Assembly: GCA_002914805.1 (NCBI GenBank)
Contig: JXTB01000048.1
Coordinates: 769,741 to 833,740, forward strand
Length of the DNA: 64,000 nucleotides
Source of the DNA: Parasponia andersonii
Lineage: Eukaryota; Streptophyta; Magnoliopsida; Rosales; Cannabaceae
Direction of reading: 5' to 3'
Part shown: one piece after another, positions 24,047 through 35,091 of the stretch
How the letters are laid out: every line of letters begins with the position of its first letter
Position numbering within the stretch: the first letter of the stretch is position 1
Program-made: the position numbers and the translations under genes
Notes under the pieces: generated by a model
Database searches by the model: none
Told to the model about the DNA's origin: nothing
The model's input: the letters and a program-made list of their open reading frames with translations, nothing else

Positions 24047-24737
24047 CGATGACGGAGGTTTTGTCAACAACAAATTTAAGAAAATTGTAAGACTCTGTCA
24101 ACAATAAATTTAAGAAAATTGTAAAACGTGGCTTGTATATAAAAGTGTTTAATTAACTAGAGTAAATAAAGAGACAAGAATTTTATAGTGGTTCAGCCTC
24201 AAAAAAGATGAACATACATCCACTGTTTTTTATTATTTTTTGGAGAATTACAAGAACTCAAAATTACAGTGTGTTGTCCGTAAAGAAGAAGCAAGAGTTT
24301 AAAAAGTTCTCTCAAAAATTCCTCAGCCTCCCAAGATCAGAAAAAGTCCAAGAAAATCCTTCACTGAAACATTGAACTCCCTTTATATAGATGAGGATAG
24401 TTCAATGTTTCCCAATTATGAGAATGAGTAACTGTATAATCGGTCAATACAATTTGAGTAACAATATAACTAGGTAATCACTTAAATAAGATTACCGGTC
24501 GATCTTTTAAAGAGAAGCTTTTGTTTCCTTTTCTTTGTAAGTTACCCGTTTGACGAAGTTTAGTCTAGTTTCCTTTTCATTCTGATCGCACTAAACTTAT
24601 TCGGATGAGGTTGCACGTAGCTCTTTCGGAAGAAGTCGCACTAACTTATGCGGTGAAAGTCGCAAGTAACTCTTTCGGCAGAGGTCGCACTTAATCTTAC
24701 TCATGCGACCTGACATAGGATTTTAGACCGCACAACA
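24047..24737 (-). repeat. 3' LTR (left copy), 691 bp
   Basis: Begins CGATGACGG (terminal TGTTG mutated) and ends GCACAACA on the plus strand. It aligns throughout with 34418-35086. It has a 34-bp tandem duplication at 24063-24130 (GTCAAC repeats at 24063 and 24097) absent from the other LTR. A TATATA box lies near 24381-24390, and GTCGCA-containing subrepeats occupy 24600-24710. Confidence 0.9.
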
Positions 24738-24750
24738 ATTGCCCCCCAGC
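24738..24750 (-). other. Polypurine tract for plus-strand priming
   Basis: On the minus strand GAGCTGGGGGGCAAT lies directly before the TGTTGTGCGG start of the 3' LTR, the expected place and composition of a PPT. Confidence 0.88.
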
Positions 24751-25125
24751 TCTATTAGTTCTTTAGGACAAAATGGAACTTCCTTCTAATGTAAGTGCGA
24801 GCTTAAAAAATGCGACGTTATGACCTAGACTTGAGACCCTTGAAGAATCGAAAAGTCGCTAGATCTCAAATCTCACATTTTTCAAGATCACGTGCACATT
24901 TTTCTAATAGATGAAACCACGTGTCATCTCTTCTAAGAAGAATAGCAAAACTCGAGGAGGCTTAATGATAGTGATAATACCAGCTGTCGTCTTAAATCTA
25001 ATCGTTTCAACTTTTGAAAAGATACCGGTTTAATTTCGGAAAAATCAAATCCCGTGTGAACTTCGGCCTTTGGATCTGAAAATTAAATACCTTGATCTAC
25101 GACTGTGATTTGACGACACTCGAGG

Positions 25126-25134
25126 TATATATAT
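25126..25134 (+). promoter_or_regulatory. Possible TATA box of the antisense extra gene
   Basis: TATATATAT is followed about 30 bases on by pyrimidine-rich leader-like sequence (CGTCTCTTC...). A plausible leader intron would end at the CAG directly before ATG 25735. Opposite in direction to the retrotransposon's own transcript. Confidence 0.45.
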
Positions 25135-25734
25135 CGAACACTAATCCGTCGTCTCTTCAAAAATCCCATCGTCTACTATTTTCTCTCTAAACCTGAAATT
25201 TTCACAGAGAAATTCTTCTGGCATCTCTCTGTTTCCCAGCTCATACAATTTGTCATCTTCTCCGACGAAGTTATCATCACAATCCTTCGAACATCATCTT
25301 GGTCCTTCCGTCTTTGAAGAAAAGTTAGTATATATCTTTTCTCTCGTTCTTCGATTTTCCAGAACTCTTTATTTACAGATCCTAGAATAGAAAATAGGAA
25401 CAAATCGTAGAACCCAAATACCAGAAGCTAAATATTATGAATATAAACCCATCCCATACTCGGATGGATTATAAAATGGAAATTTTTAGATCCCCTTCGT
25501 TGGTCTACAGATTCTTCTTTTAGATGACTCATAGAGATGAACTCGTGAAAGAGTTTTTATTTTCTTTTTAACGAACTGCTCGAACGATTTTTTTTATGAA
25601 TCCGTAGATTGATTAGAAAAAATCCGATGAGTAGCTTGTTGATGCAATCCTAGGATGAGACCCCAAAACTGCTCGCATATAGTTAAGATCCCATATGCTC
25701 GCATAGGACTAAATCCGTTACCATTTCTTTTCAG

Positions 25735-27883
25735 ATGTCTAGTAGTGAGGATTTTAGGGAAGGAAATGCATTCTCAGGAGAATTTTCCAATACCAGTGTT
25801 AGCTCTATAAATCTCGAAGATTATCTTGAGCCAGAACCCGAAGTTGAGATAACCAGGGCCAGGCAAAGTAGTCCTCGCATAGATGACCTACCTCAAGACC
25901 AATGGTCCTGGCATATCAAAGATGCCCCTGCATTGGCAACGGGTTACTAATATGTAGAGGGAGATTGGTCGTGTACTAACATAAGGACGAGCTGCACCAC
26001 GAACAGGCTCAGCAAAATCTTGCACAACTACAAGATTGCCATCCCCCTTCGTCTTCCCATAGAGTTCAATCGACCACATATACCATCTCGCAGAATTGTT
26101 TCATTCTCTGAAGCAGTTCTCAAATGCGGGGTATACCTTCCACTTCATCCATATATAAAATCCATCGTCGACTATTACGGAGTCGTTCCTTTTCAACTAA
26201 TCCTAAACACTTATAGATACATGGTAGATTTGTACATATTATACCATAAATTAGGCTTAGAAACCCCCACACCTAAAGAGTTCGCTTGGTTTTACCAAGT
26301 GAAATCAAACCCGTCAGATTTTGGCTTCTTTTCTGCGAGCAAGTGGTCGAACCATGCAATAAAAACAATCTACGGGGTTTGCAACAACATGGGAAAATGA
26401 AAAAATCTATTTTTCCACTTTGACTATGCGGATAACGGCTTCTTTTAGAATCCTGGTAGGTAGCTTTTCAATTTATCGTCTTTTCTGTATTATCATATTT
26501 ATTCTAATCGTACTCGTATGTCATCGCAGATAACATGGAACGGCCCGGACTTTTCAGAGACCAGCTCACAAGGGTGTACAAAATCAACGACCTTCTGATT
26601 GAGGAATTTGATTAGAAGAAGCTTGGGACTTCCAAGAATTTGGTCGCTTGTAGTTTGCTTCCAAAGGGAGCCGCGTTCCCTGACCCCACCATCCTTCATC
26701 CAGACCTTCAAGCTAGAAGAAAAAGAAACTGAGGAAGTAGACGGAAAAGAGTGCCTTATCTTCCAAACCTAGGAAACGAAAAGCATCTGCCACCCCTTCA
26801 ACTTTGGAATCATCTTCTCCAGAAACAGCATCACCACTAGCTCCTCAACAGCAAGAAAGTAATTATATATATACATATTTTTATCATCATCGTATTATGT
26901 CACCTCGCTTGCTGACATATTTGTACAGAAATGGTTATTGGTAGCAGACTGCGAGCACCACCTTCCACTCTGGGGTCCATGGCAAAGTCCAAGATGCCAG
27001 AGAGCACACCTCCATCGTCATCGAAAGGGAAAGAGAAGGTTGACACTTCTAAAAAATAAAAAGTCGCCTTCGAGAACATCCCGACAAGCTCGCCTCCTCC
27101 ACAGCCTCAAACAATGAGCTATCCAGAACCATCCAAAAAGACTGCCACCTCTTTGGAACCAAACTTGGTAGATAAGGATGAGGAGCTCTTCGCACTCCTT
27201 AATCAATTAGCGGAGAAGGCTGGTATGAGTACAACTTTCATTGATCGCTTCACTTCCGAAGAGGGCTGGGAGAGGATGAAGCGATGATTTGCCAAGGTTG
27301 CCTTTGGTTCTGCGATGAGGAAGTTGGCCAATGTAAGTACCTTTTTTTTTTTCTCTAAATACATTCTTCTGGTATTGATGTTTTATATTTTCAAACTGCT
27401 GCAGCTGCTGTCCTGATGCATGACCCAGTCCTCGAGTGTTTGGAGAAGGCCGAAAAAGCTGACGAGATAACTCAAGCATTCGAGGACTCAGAGAAAGCTC
27501 ACGAGGAGGAGAAAAAAGCCATCGATTTAGAGAGGCAGCAGCTGCTCGAAGGTCTAGCTAGAGAGAAGTCCGAAAAGGAAAAGCTCGAGGAAAAAATTAA
27601 AGATCTTGAAAAGACTATCTCTGAGCATCCGGATCGCATGAAGAAGGCAACAAAAGAGCCGGCTCACAAGGCTGTTGAAGAGTTCAAGGCTACTGAAGTC
27701 AAAGAGCTCGAAGACAAAATCAGTGACATCGTCTCGTCGACCATCATATACAACATCTTCTGCGAGCATCTGGACTTCGATTTTTCCATTCTTAGCGAAG
27801 ACGTGGTCGAGCTTCTCCATAGTTGGAGGGAAGATGAAGCTACCAAGACTGAAGATGGTGGAGCGAGCACGTCTGCACAATAA
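25735..27883 (+). pseudogene. Antisense additional gene in the retrotransposon (Transposase_28-like domain plus coiled coil), broken
   Basis: The ATG follows TTTCTTTTCAG, so it probably begins an exon. Residues 1-71 are acidic (NLEDYLEPEPEVE); after an in-frame TAA at 25948 the same frame continues at 26020-26400 with LPLHPYIKSIVDYYGVVPFQ and PTPKEFAWFYQVK. This is the pattern of the putative gypsy-type transposon domain (Transposase_28, PF04195) found in antisense or extra ORFs of plant Ty3/gypsy elements. Likely introns are about 26457-26530, 26855-26930 and 27333-27405, each with GT...CAG and T-rich interiors. The last exon (27416-27883) encodes a Glu/Lys-rich coiled coil ending GGASTSAQ. 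Tryptophan positions appear as stops (TGA 26398, TAG near 26449). Function of the family is unknown. Confidence 0.75.
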
Positions 27884-28447
27884 TAATATTATCTTTTTAT
27901 TTTTACTTCAGAACAATATAGGCTTAGTCCCCTTTTATTTTTATTTCTTTGCTTGTATATAGGTGCGAGTTTTTATTAATGAATGAATGCTTTCCTTGTT
28001 AGACATTTATTCCTGCAAAACAATCAACACACTAAGTCGTAATATAGAAGATAATTAATTTAACCAAGTAGTCAATCACTAAGTGGCTGATCAGTATGCT
28101 ATTATGATTTGAATCCAACACACTCAAAATAGTTGTGTTAGGATAGGTTAGGTCACTTAAGAAAACAGCAAGTATGAGTGATGCAAACTCAATACTGTTT
28201 TTCAAAAGTTCCACGGTAAAATGTAAACATAGCAATATATCACATCGAACAATAAACATTTTGTTTAGTTACTTTGTTGTTCGAGGAGGGAAACTGCGTA
28301 ATACGACATGCTAAGGCATGAAACGAGGAGAAAATCCTAAGATTTTAAGGAATTTTAGATATTTCAACCATCTAAAATTCCGACCCCTCTAAATGGACGT
28401 TTTGCATAGTCCCTTAAGAAACAAGTAGGAGATAATATTCGGATCCC

Positions 28448-28462
28448 ACTGCCCCCCAAGTC
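28448..28462 (-). other. Second polypurine-tract-like motif between pol and the antisense gene
   Basis: Minus strand reads GACTTGGGGGGCAGTGGG, matching the terminal tract CTGGGGGGCAAT at 24738. It lies about 200 bases past the end of pol. Confidence 0.6.
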
Positions 28463-28669
28463 TTATGGTGTTCGAAGACTGCCATAAAACTATAAAAAGT
28501 TCCAAATCATTCGATCGATGAGGAGACACCCTTATTGATGATGATGAATAGCGACCAATGAATGAAGATTACGAATGACGATTAACGAATAACAACCAAC
28601 GAATGACGAATAAGTAGATTTTTATTGATGAATGACAAAACATGAAGATATACATGAAAAATTACTAAT

Positions 28670-29670
28670 AATATCGACGAAGTTATTCTGCATTCTAGGC
28701 ATACTCGATCTTTTGTCTACCAGTGCGAGCTAACTTATATGTCCCAGGTCGAATAATGGCATCAATAACGTACGGTCCTTCCCAATAGGGACCAAAAACT
28801 CTAACATCGTACTCTTTATTATTAGGAAGGACTTGCTAAAGAACAAGGTAACTTCAAATCCTCTTTGTCTGACTTTAGAGTTATAATATCGAGCAGTGCG
28901 CTGTTGATATGATGTGACTCAAAGCTGAGACTACTCGTGCCTTTCTTCTAAAAGATTGAGCTCAATCCTCATTAGTGTTTTGTTNAGAATGGACTCTCTC
29001 TGGTAGTTGTTCGTTGAGTGGTGCGATAAGCCCATAACACTTCAGGGAGTACCTCTGGCCAAGCTCCTTTATGCTCTTCCAACTTTGTTCTTATATTATG
29101 TTGAAGTATTTTATTTATTGCTTCGACCTGTCCATTTGCTTGTGGATGAACAACAGCAGAGAAATTCTTCTTGATACCCAAGTTGTTGCAGAAGTTACGG
29201 AACTCGTCATAGTCAAATTGTTTCCCATTATCAGAAATTATGGTATATGGTATACCATAACGACAGATTATAGATTTGTAAACAAAATCTATCATCTTTT
29301 TTGCGAAAATGGTACTCGAAGCTTCAACTTCTGTCCACTTGGTGAAATAATCAATTGCGACCACTGCATACTTCAACCCACCTCGTGCCAATAAAAGTAT
29401 TCCGGTAATATCAATTCCTTGTACTGCAAATGGCCATGGACTGGTCATTAGAGTGAAAGGAACGGATGGCATTCTAGGAACAGCTGCAAATCGTTGGTAT
29501 TTGTTACACCTCCTAGTAAATTCCATCGTATCCTTCTTCATGGTCGGCCAAAAATACCCTTGTCTTAGAATCTTGTTCGCAAGTGCCTGCCCCCCGGAAT
29601 GATTTCCGCATATTCCTTCATGAATCTCCCTCATAATGTAGTCCACTTTTTCTTCATCGACACATAACAA
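28670..29670 (-). pseudogene. Retrotransposon integrase (DD35E), broken
   Basis: The ORF at 28972-29670 contains a zinc-binding HHCC region with the last Cys changed (CNKYQ), and the catalytic core with D in GIDITG (residue 87), D in SDNG (147) and E in NGQVEAINK (183), the 35-residue spacing of DD35E integrases. After ESPF the N at 28985 interrupts the frame, and the next readable residues are already LLEERHE, so about 30-40 residues appear to be missing. The C-terminal part continues to about 28670 with FGPYWEGPYVI and ending at the IEYA segment. No chromodomain recognised. Confidence 0.9.
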
Positions 29671-29807
29671 TAGAACGCACTAAAACTCCTTCGATAAAGC
29701 TTCTCGGCATAGATAACATAGCGAGCTGCCTTCGTTCGAAGTCGCTTTGCGTCATCTTTGTTTTCGGGGAGATCGCCATTTTGGATATACTTCATTATAG
29801 GATCTAC

Positions 29808-30450
29808 CTACGATGATCTTTCATCAACCGTCATAGCTATTTGAGGCTCTGATTCGATACTAGGTTTTATAAGAAACTCGACAGGGACCACCTTTAGTAA
29901 TTCGGCATCTTTTGTTGAGGTGAGATTAGCTAGGGCATCTGCCCGAATATTCTTAATGCGAGGAAGAAGTTGAATATTATAGGCAGTGAATGTCGAGAAT
30001 AATCTTTGTACTTCCTGCAAATAAGCCATCATTCTCTTTCCCCTTGCTTGATATTTGCCATTTACTTGACAAACGATTAGCTAGGAATCACTGTATACCT
30101 TAATTACTTTGACCTTCATTTCTTGTGCGAGCTATAGCCCGACTATCAGTGCTTCATATTCTGTCTCATTGTTTGATGCTGGAAATTTGAAGCGAAGTGC
30201 ACAATGAATATTATACCCTTCAGGACTGATTAGTACTAAGCCCGCACCAGCTCCATTCTCGTTCGACGATCTATCGACATAAAGCTTCATAGTTTGCATA
30301 AATCTGTAGTAGGCTTTTCGATTACTTCTGTGGGAAGATCGACGTCATACGTGAATTTCGCAATGAAATCTGCGAGGGCTTGCCCTTTGATCGTCGTGCG
30401 AGGTTGAAAATTGATGTCAAACTGACTCAACTCAACTGCCCATTTAAGTA
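29808..30450 (-). pseudogene. RNase H domain, C-terminal part, broken
   Basis: Readable fragments on the minus strand include LYVDRSSNENGAGAG, the NNETEYEAL-type segment seen as SNNETEYEAL around 30160, and ADALANLTSTKDAE (30032-29808), which are the hallmark motifs of the archaeal-type RNase H found downstream of the standard RNase H in Tat/Ogre-lineage elements. Stops interrupt it repeatedly. Confidence 0.75.
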
Positions 30451-30451
30451 G

Positions 30452-31300
30452 TCACGCGGAAGCCTCCGGTTTTTGTAGAACCTGCTTTAATAGAAAGTTC
30501 GTGAAAACTTTGATGGTGTACACATGAAAATTAGGTGGAAGTTTCCTGGATGCGACAATGACTGCTAATGGCAATTTCTCCATTTCTGGATATCTTGTTT
30601 CAGCATCGAGTAACCTTTTACTTACGTAGTACATTGGTCGTTGTATCTTTTCATATTCCTGAATTAACGCAGTGCTTGTTGCATATTTAGAAACAGCAAG
30701 GTATAAATATAATTCTTCCCCCGGATTTGGCTTCGACAGGAGTGGAGAAGAACCCAAGTGTATTTTTAATTCTTGGAATACCTGCTCGCATTCTTCTGTC
30801 CACTCGAACTTCTTCGAACATTTCAATACTTCAAAGAATGGTTGGCACTTATCCGTCGACTTGGATACAAATTGACTCAATGCGGCTACTCTTCCTGCCA
30901 GGCTCTGCACATCTTTGGATTTGCGAGGAGATTGCATATCAATCAGTGCTTGTATCTTTTGTGGGTTAGCTTCAATGCCTCGCTGATTGACCATAAAACC
31001 TAGAAACTTTCCTGATCCTACTCCGAATGCACACTTTTGAGGATTCAGCTTCATTTGATATTTCTGGAGAATTTTGAACATCTCATCAAAATGTTTGATG
31101 TGATCTTCGACTTTCTTCAACTTCACCAGCATGTCATCAACATATACCTCCATTGTCTTGCCAATTTGTTTTACAAACATCATGTTGACAAGACGCTGGT
31201 AGGTTGCTCCTGCATTGATGAGTCCGAAGGGCATCTTTTTATAATAGTATAATCCCTGATCAGTGATGAATGAAGTGTGCTCCTCATCTAGTTCGTACAT
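30452..31300 (-). pseudogene. Reverse transcriptase and first RNase H, broken
   Basis: The 282-residue ORF starts MYELDEEHTSFIT, then YYYKKMPFGLINAGATYQR and the catalytic YVDDM (residues 53-57, genomic 31144-31130). It continues through the RT connection (FLGFMVNQRGIEANP) to the RNase H of Ty3/gypsy type (ATSTALIQE, PMYYVSKRLLDAETRYPEMEK). It is cut from the upstream RT half by a TAA in place of a sense codon just before QIPMYELDE (about 31310). Confidence 0.93.
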
Positions 31301-31470
31301 GGGGATTTGATTTTATCCAAAATACGTGTCCATGAAACTTAAAAGTTCATGCCTCAACGTCACATCTACAAGCTGGTCGATTCTTGGAAGGGGAAAGCTG
31401 TCTTTTGGGCGTGTTTTTTTGAGATCTGTGAAATCAATACATATTCTCCACTTCCCGTTGGGTTTCTTTA

Positions 31471-31716
31471 TCAAAACTGGGTTTGAAGCCAGTTCGGATA
31501 AAAAGATTCCCTGATAAATCTAATTTCGAGCAACTTTTCTACCTCTTCTTTCAGCGCGACGTAGCGTTCTGGATTCATAGCTCTTCTTTTATGCCGTACA
31601 TACTTCTTTGTTAGATCTATGTTAAGACGGTGGCATATGATATTCGGATCGATCCCAACCATGTCCGAATATTGCCATGCGAAGACATCCAAATTAGATT
31701 CCAGAAAAGCGACCAA
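31471..31716 (-). pseudogene. RT N-terminal segment, broken
   Basis: Encodes FAWQYSDMVGIDPNIICHRL, then HKRRAMNPERYVALKEEVEKLLEIRFIRE, the palm/finger entry of plant Ty3/gypsy RTs. A shift after YPNWLQT breaks it from the next block (31301-31470). Confidence 0.85.
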
Positions 31717-32319
31717 TTAAGCTCGCACAGGTTCTTGAAGTCTCGCTCCAATTTTTAAAATCTTGGAGGACCTGTCAAATAGCAAATCCTCCAAGTCTTC
31801 AATTAGTCCCGTTTTGACCTCTCCATCGATTTCTCCAGGGTCGAGGTCTTCGCTTGTCATTTCGATTGACGTTTCGCCTGACACTTCGACTGACGCTACT
31901 CTTTGGACCATCATCGTGTGAGGTGTCGCATCCTTTGCTGCGAGTTTTAAGGAGTTATTATAACAAGTCCTCGCATCATATTGGTTGCCACACATCTCGC
32001 CTACTCCTTGCTGAGTCAGGAATTTCATAGCGAGATGATAGATCGATGTTACTACTCGAAGTTCCCTCAGTGTTGGTCTTCTTAGTACAGCATTGAATGC
32101 AGAGGGACAATCTACAACCAAGAACTGGGTCATTACCGTTAAAACCCTAGGGTAGGTTCCAACGTTGACCATTAATTCGATCACGCCCATAGGTATTATG
32201 TTATTACCAGTGAATCCATAGAGTAGAGTGATGGCGGGCTTTAGGTCGCTTTCATTCAACCTCATTTTTTTAAAGGCGTCGTAATACAGGATGTCAACTG
32301 CACTTCCGTTATCGACCAA
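31717..32319 (-). pseudogene. Aspartic protease segment
   Basis: Starts at the active-site motif VDNGSAVDILYYDAF, followed by LYGFTGNNIIPMG and FNAVLRRPTLRELR. It matches the protease of the element at the left edge almost residue for residue but lacks the expanded 8-residue repeats. Confidence 0.88.
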
Positions 32320-32595
32320 TACTCACCATAATTGCGTGCCTCCACAATTGATCTTTATGATCAACGCATCATTATGTGGATAATGGACTTCCCTCGCGTC
32401 TTATTCTGTGAAGGTAATATCCATATCCGGTACTCGCTGAAGCTTTCGTGGTCGCTGTTTGAGATGCATGATGTTGGTCAACGACTGCTGTTGAGCTTCT
32501 CACGTATACCTATCCTGCGCTCTCTTGGAATCTTCCTCAACGTGCGGTCCTCCGAAAATAGTTCGCACCTCACACTGAATTTCCGGAGGTCACTG

Positions 32596-32862
32596 TCAGT
32601 TTTCTTCTAGCCTTTCATTATTCTGTTTAGAGTACTGCCGCAACCGTCCTTCTTTAATCAATCTTTCAATCTCATCTTTCAGGTTAAAGCAGTTATTGGT
32701 ATCATATCTAATGTCATTATGATACTGATAAAACTTGTTGGGGTCGCGCCTCACTCTCTCTCTTTTCATGGGTTCCGGTTGACGATACCATTCCTGTTGA
32801 TTTATGACCGCATAGATATGATCTATGGGTGCGTTCAATTCAGTATAATTATTGAACCTCAA
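32596..32862 (-). pseudogene. Gag zinc-knuckle segment
   Basis: Contains KFYQYHNDIRYDTNNC, in which the first Cys and one His of the knuckle seen in the left element (KFCRYHNDIGHDTNDC) are lost. It ends at TGA; two codons later a second TGA occurs at the same place as the TGA at 1069-1071 of the other element. Confidence 0.82.
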
Positions 32863-32898
32863 AGGAACTCTTAGAATCTCCTACTTTTTCTGTTTGGG

Positions 32899-33738
32899 CT
32901 ACTTCTCAAGCGATTGTTCACTACTCCTTTTATTCGACTTCTTATTATTGTTGTTGTTTGTTGTCGCATCTTTGGCAGCATCCTTTCCTCCTCCCTTTGT
33001 CGTCTTAAGGTTTTCGCGTGAAGATTCCACCCTTAGATATCGATCAACTCGTCGATAGAAGTCTTCAAGGGTTCTGCATTCTTGCTCAAGTAAATCTTCC
33101 CAAAGTTTAATTTCTAGTTGCACCCCAGCCATCGTTAGAGTTAAAACTCCTCCTTTAGGTGGATTGTTGACCTTTGCTAATTCTGAGGTAAAGCGATTTA
33201 GGTAAGATCGTAGAGTTTCTTCCGGACCTTGCTGAATAGCAGACAAACTGACCAGTGGAATAGTGAAATTCTTCGCAACCTGGAATTACCTCAAGAATGC
33301 AGTCTGGAGTTGTTGCCAGGATGAGATTGAGCGGGACTTGAGTCCTCAAATCCACTTCTTTGCTGCTCCCGTGAGAGTTACAGCAAAACACCTACAACGT
33401 GCGAGATCATCAACGCGATGAAGTTCTATCAAGTCGCTGAAGTGATCCATATGGTCTTGCGGATCTGTTTTCCCATCAAAAGTGTTTATGGTGGGAAGTC
33501 TAAATCCAGTAGGTAAGGCGGCAGCTCGAACCTCCTCGCTGAATGGCGATTGACAATACCCATTAGCGAGCTCATCATCCCAACCAGCAAGTGCATCTAA
33601 AGCAATCCTCAAATTATGAACATCGACGTTCAGAAGGAGAACATTCTCTCTTACTGGTGGTAGGAGTGGCCTCTGATCGTTGTCACGATATAAGGCGGGT
33701 TGGTTAGGTATGGTGTGCTGTGACCTTAGGGACTCCAA
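32899..33738 (-). pseudogene. Gag capsid-like core, broken
   Basis: Two overlapping readable blocks: 33346-33738 (WDDELANGYCQSPFS, TFDGKTDPQDHMDHF, ending KKWI) and 32899-33246 (IQQGPEETLRSYLNRFTSE through an Asn/Lys-rich end). Frames differ and stops separate them. The content is the Retrotrans_gag domain. Confidence 0.88.
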
Positions 33739-34200
33739 TGAAACAGTGCGACGAGATCGACTATGGTCGTTGTGATGCGAGGTGGATCGCTCCTGACTAC
33801 GTCGCTGATCCAGATGTTGTCTCAGGTCTGTAGGATTCTATCGAAATTCCCTACTGATCCTTTCAAAGATACTCCTCGATTATCGTTTTTGCTCATGTTC
33901 AAGATAATCACGATTGACGGTTGCTCTCCGGGAAGGTTGTCCACGATCACGATCAGTGCTCGAACTTTCTGTACCAAATACCAGAGGCAAGTCTGCGACC
34001 TTGCCTTTTCCCATGGAGATGCAATCTCCTCGACACTCCTGCCAGGCTTTAGGTTGGTCACAGTTCTCTGTCTCCAGAATCTGAATTCCTCTCTTAGGTT
34101 GTTGAGCAGGACGTTCTCTAAGACGTTCGTGCTGTGGTGGAATTAGTATCTGTCCTTCAGCAAGTCGCCGTAGAGAGTCATTAATCTGACTTGTAATTTG

Positions 34201-34356
34201 CTAAAGGTTCACCAGTGCTTCCTCTATGCGATCCTGTCTTTGGACAACATTTTTCGGTACGGTCACGGCAGACTGATCCTGAGCAGGATCTGTCTGTGCA
34301 GTAGTGATACTTTGGGGATAATTTTGGCTAGTTTCGGTGTTTCTGGTGTATACCAT
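34201..34356 (-). pseudogene. Gag N-terminus
   Basis: Starts MVYTRNTETSQNYPQS, 62 bp inside the LTR, and ends at TAG after RIEEALVNL. It is homologous to the intact gag start at 3939 of the other element. The stretch 33740-34200 continues gag with further stops. Confidence 0.8.
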
Positions 34357-34417
34357 TGTTGAAAGAAACGGAATAGACAAAATTTTCTGCCGGAATATCC
34401 CTCCTTCTAGTGCCAAT

Positions 34418-35086
34418 TATTGACGGAGGTTTTGTCAATAATAAATTTAGGAAAATTACAAGATGTGGCTTGTGTGTAAAAAGAGTTAATTAACTAGAGC
34501 AAATAAAGAGATACGAATTTTATAGTGGTTCAACCCCAATAAAGATGAGCCTACATCCATTATTTTTTACTATTTTCTTGAGAATTACAAGAACTCAAAA
34601 TTACAGTGTGTTATCCGGAAAGAAGAAGCAAGAGTTTAAAAGGTTCTCTCAAAAATTCCTCAACCTCCCAAGATTAGAAAAAGTCCAAGAATATCCCTCA
34701 CTGAAACATTGAACTCCCTTTATATAGATGAGGATAGCTCAATGTTTCCTAATTGTGAGAATGGGTAACTATATAGTCGGTCAATACAATTTGAGTAACA
34801 ATATAACTGGGTAATCACTTAAATAAAATGACTGGTCGATCTTTTAAAGAGAAGCTTTTGTTTCCCTTTCTTTGTAAGTTACCCATTTGACGAAACTTAG
34901 TCTAATTTCCTTTTAATTCTGGTCGTACTAAACTTGTTCGGATGAGGTTGCACGTAACTCTTTCGGAAGAAGTCGCACTAATTATGCGATGGAGGTCGTA
35001 AGTAACTCTTTCGGAAGAGATCGCACTTAATCTTACTCATGCGACCTGACATAGGATCATGATATAGGATTTTAAACTGCACAACA
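34418..35086 (-). repeat. 5' LTR (right copy), 669 bp
   Basis: Begins TATTGACGG (TGTTG with one change) and ends GCACAACA on the plus strand. CTATATAAA on the minus strand near 34719-34726 is the likely TATA box. U3 subrepeats with GTCGCA/GGTTGCA cores lie at about 34930-35050. A short insertion (near 35055-35065) distinguishes it from the left LTR. A primer-binding-like ATTGGCACTAGAAGG follows internally. Confidence 0.9.
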
Positions 35087-35091
35087 ACAAT
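35087..35091. repeat. Target-site duplication, right copy (ACAAT)
   Basis: Exact match of 24042-24046, directly after the LTR terminus CAACA. Confidence 0.88.

Larger units (their letters stand above)
24047..35086 (-). mobile_element. Complete, decayed Ty3/gypsy retrotransposon (11,040 bp) with antisense extra gene
   Basis: Minus-strand order: 5' LTR (35086-34418), gag, zinc knuckle, protease, RT, RNase H, integrase (pol ends near 28670), a region with a plus-strand gene (25126-27883), polypurine tract (24738), and 3' LTR (24737-24047). The 5-bp duplication ACAAT flanks both ends. LTR-LTR identity judged by eye is roughly nine in ten, so the insertion is old. Every coding domain has stops or frameshifts. 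An additional ORF, often antisense, between pol and the 3' LTR is known from the Tat lineage of plant Ty3/gypsy elements (Retand, Ogre relatives), and I infer that lineage here. Confidence 0.95.

Noticed and set aside
27554..27880. 108-residue minus-strand ORF
   Set aside because: Shadow of the coiled-coil exon on the plus strand (Leu/Phe-rich reverse of Glu/Lys codons).
30672..31252. Several plus-strand ORFs across RT
   Set aside because: Antisense shadows of the retrotransposon reverse transcriptase, which has clear motifs on the minus strand.
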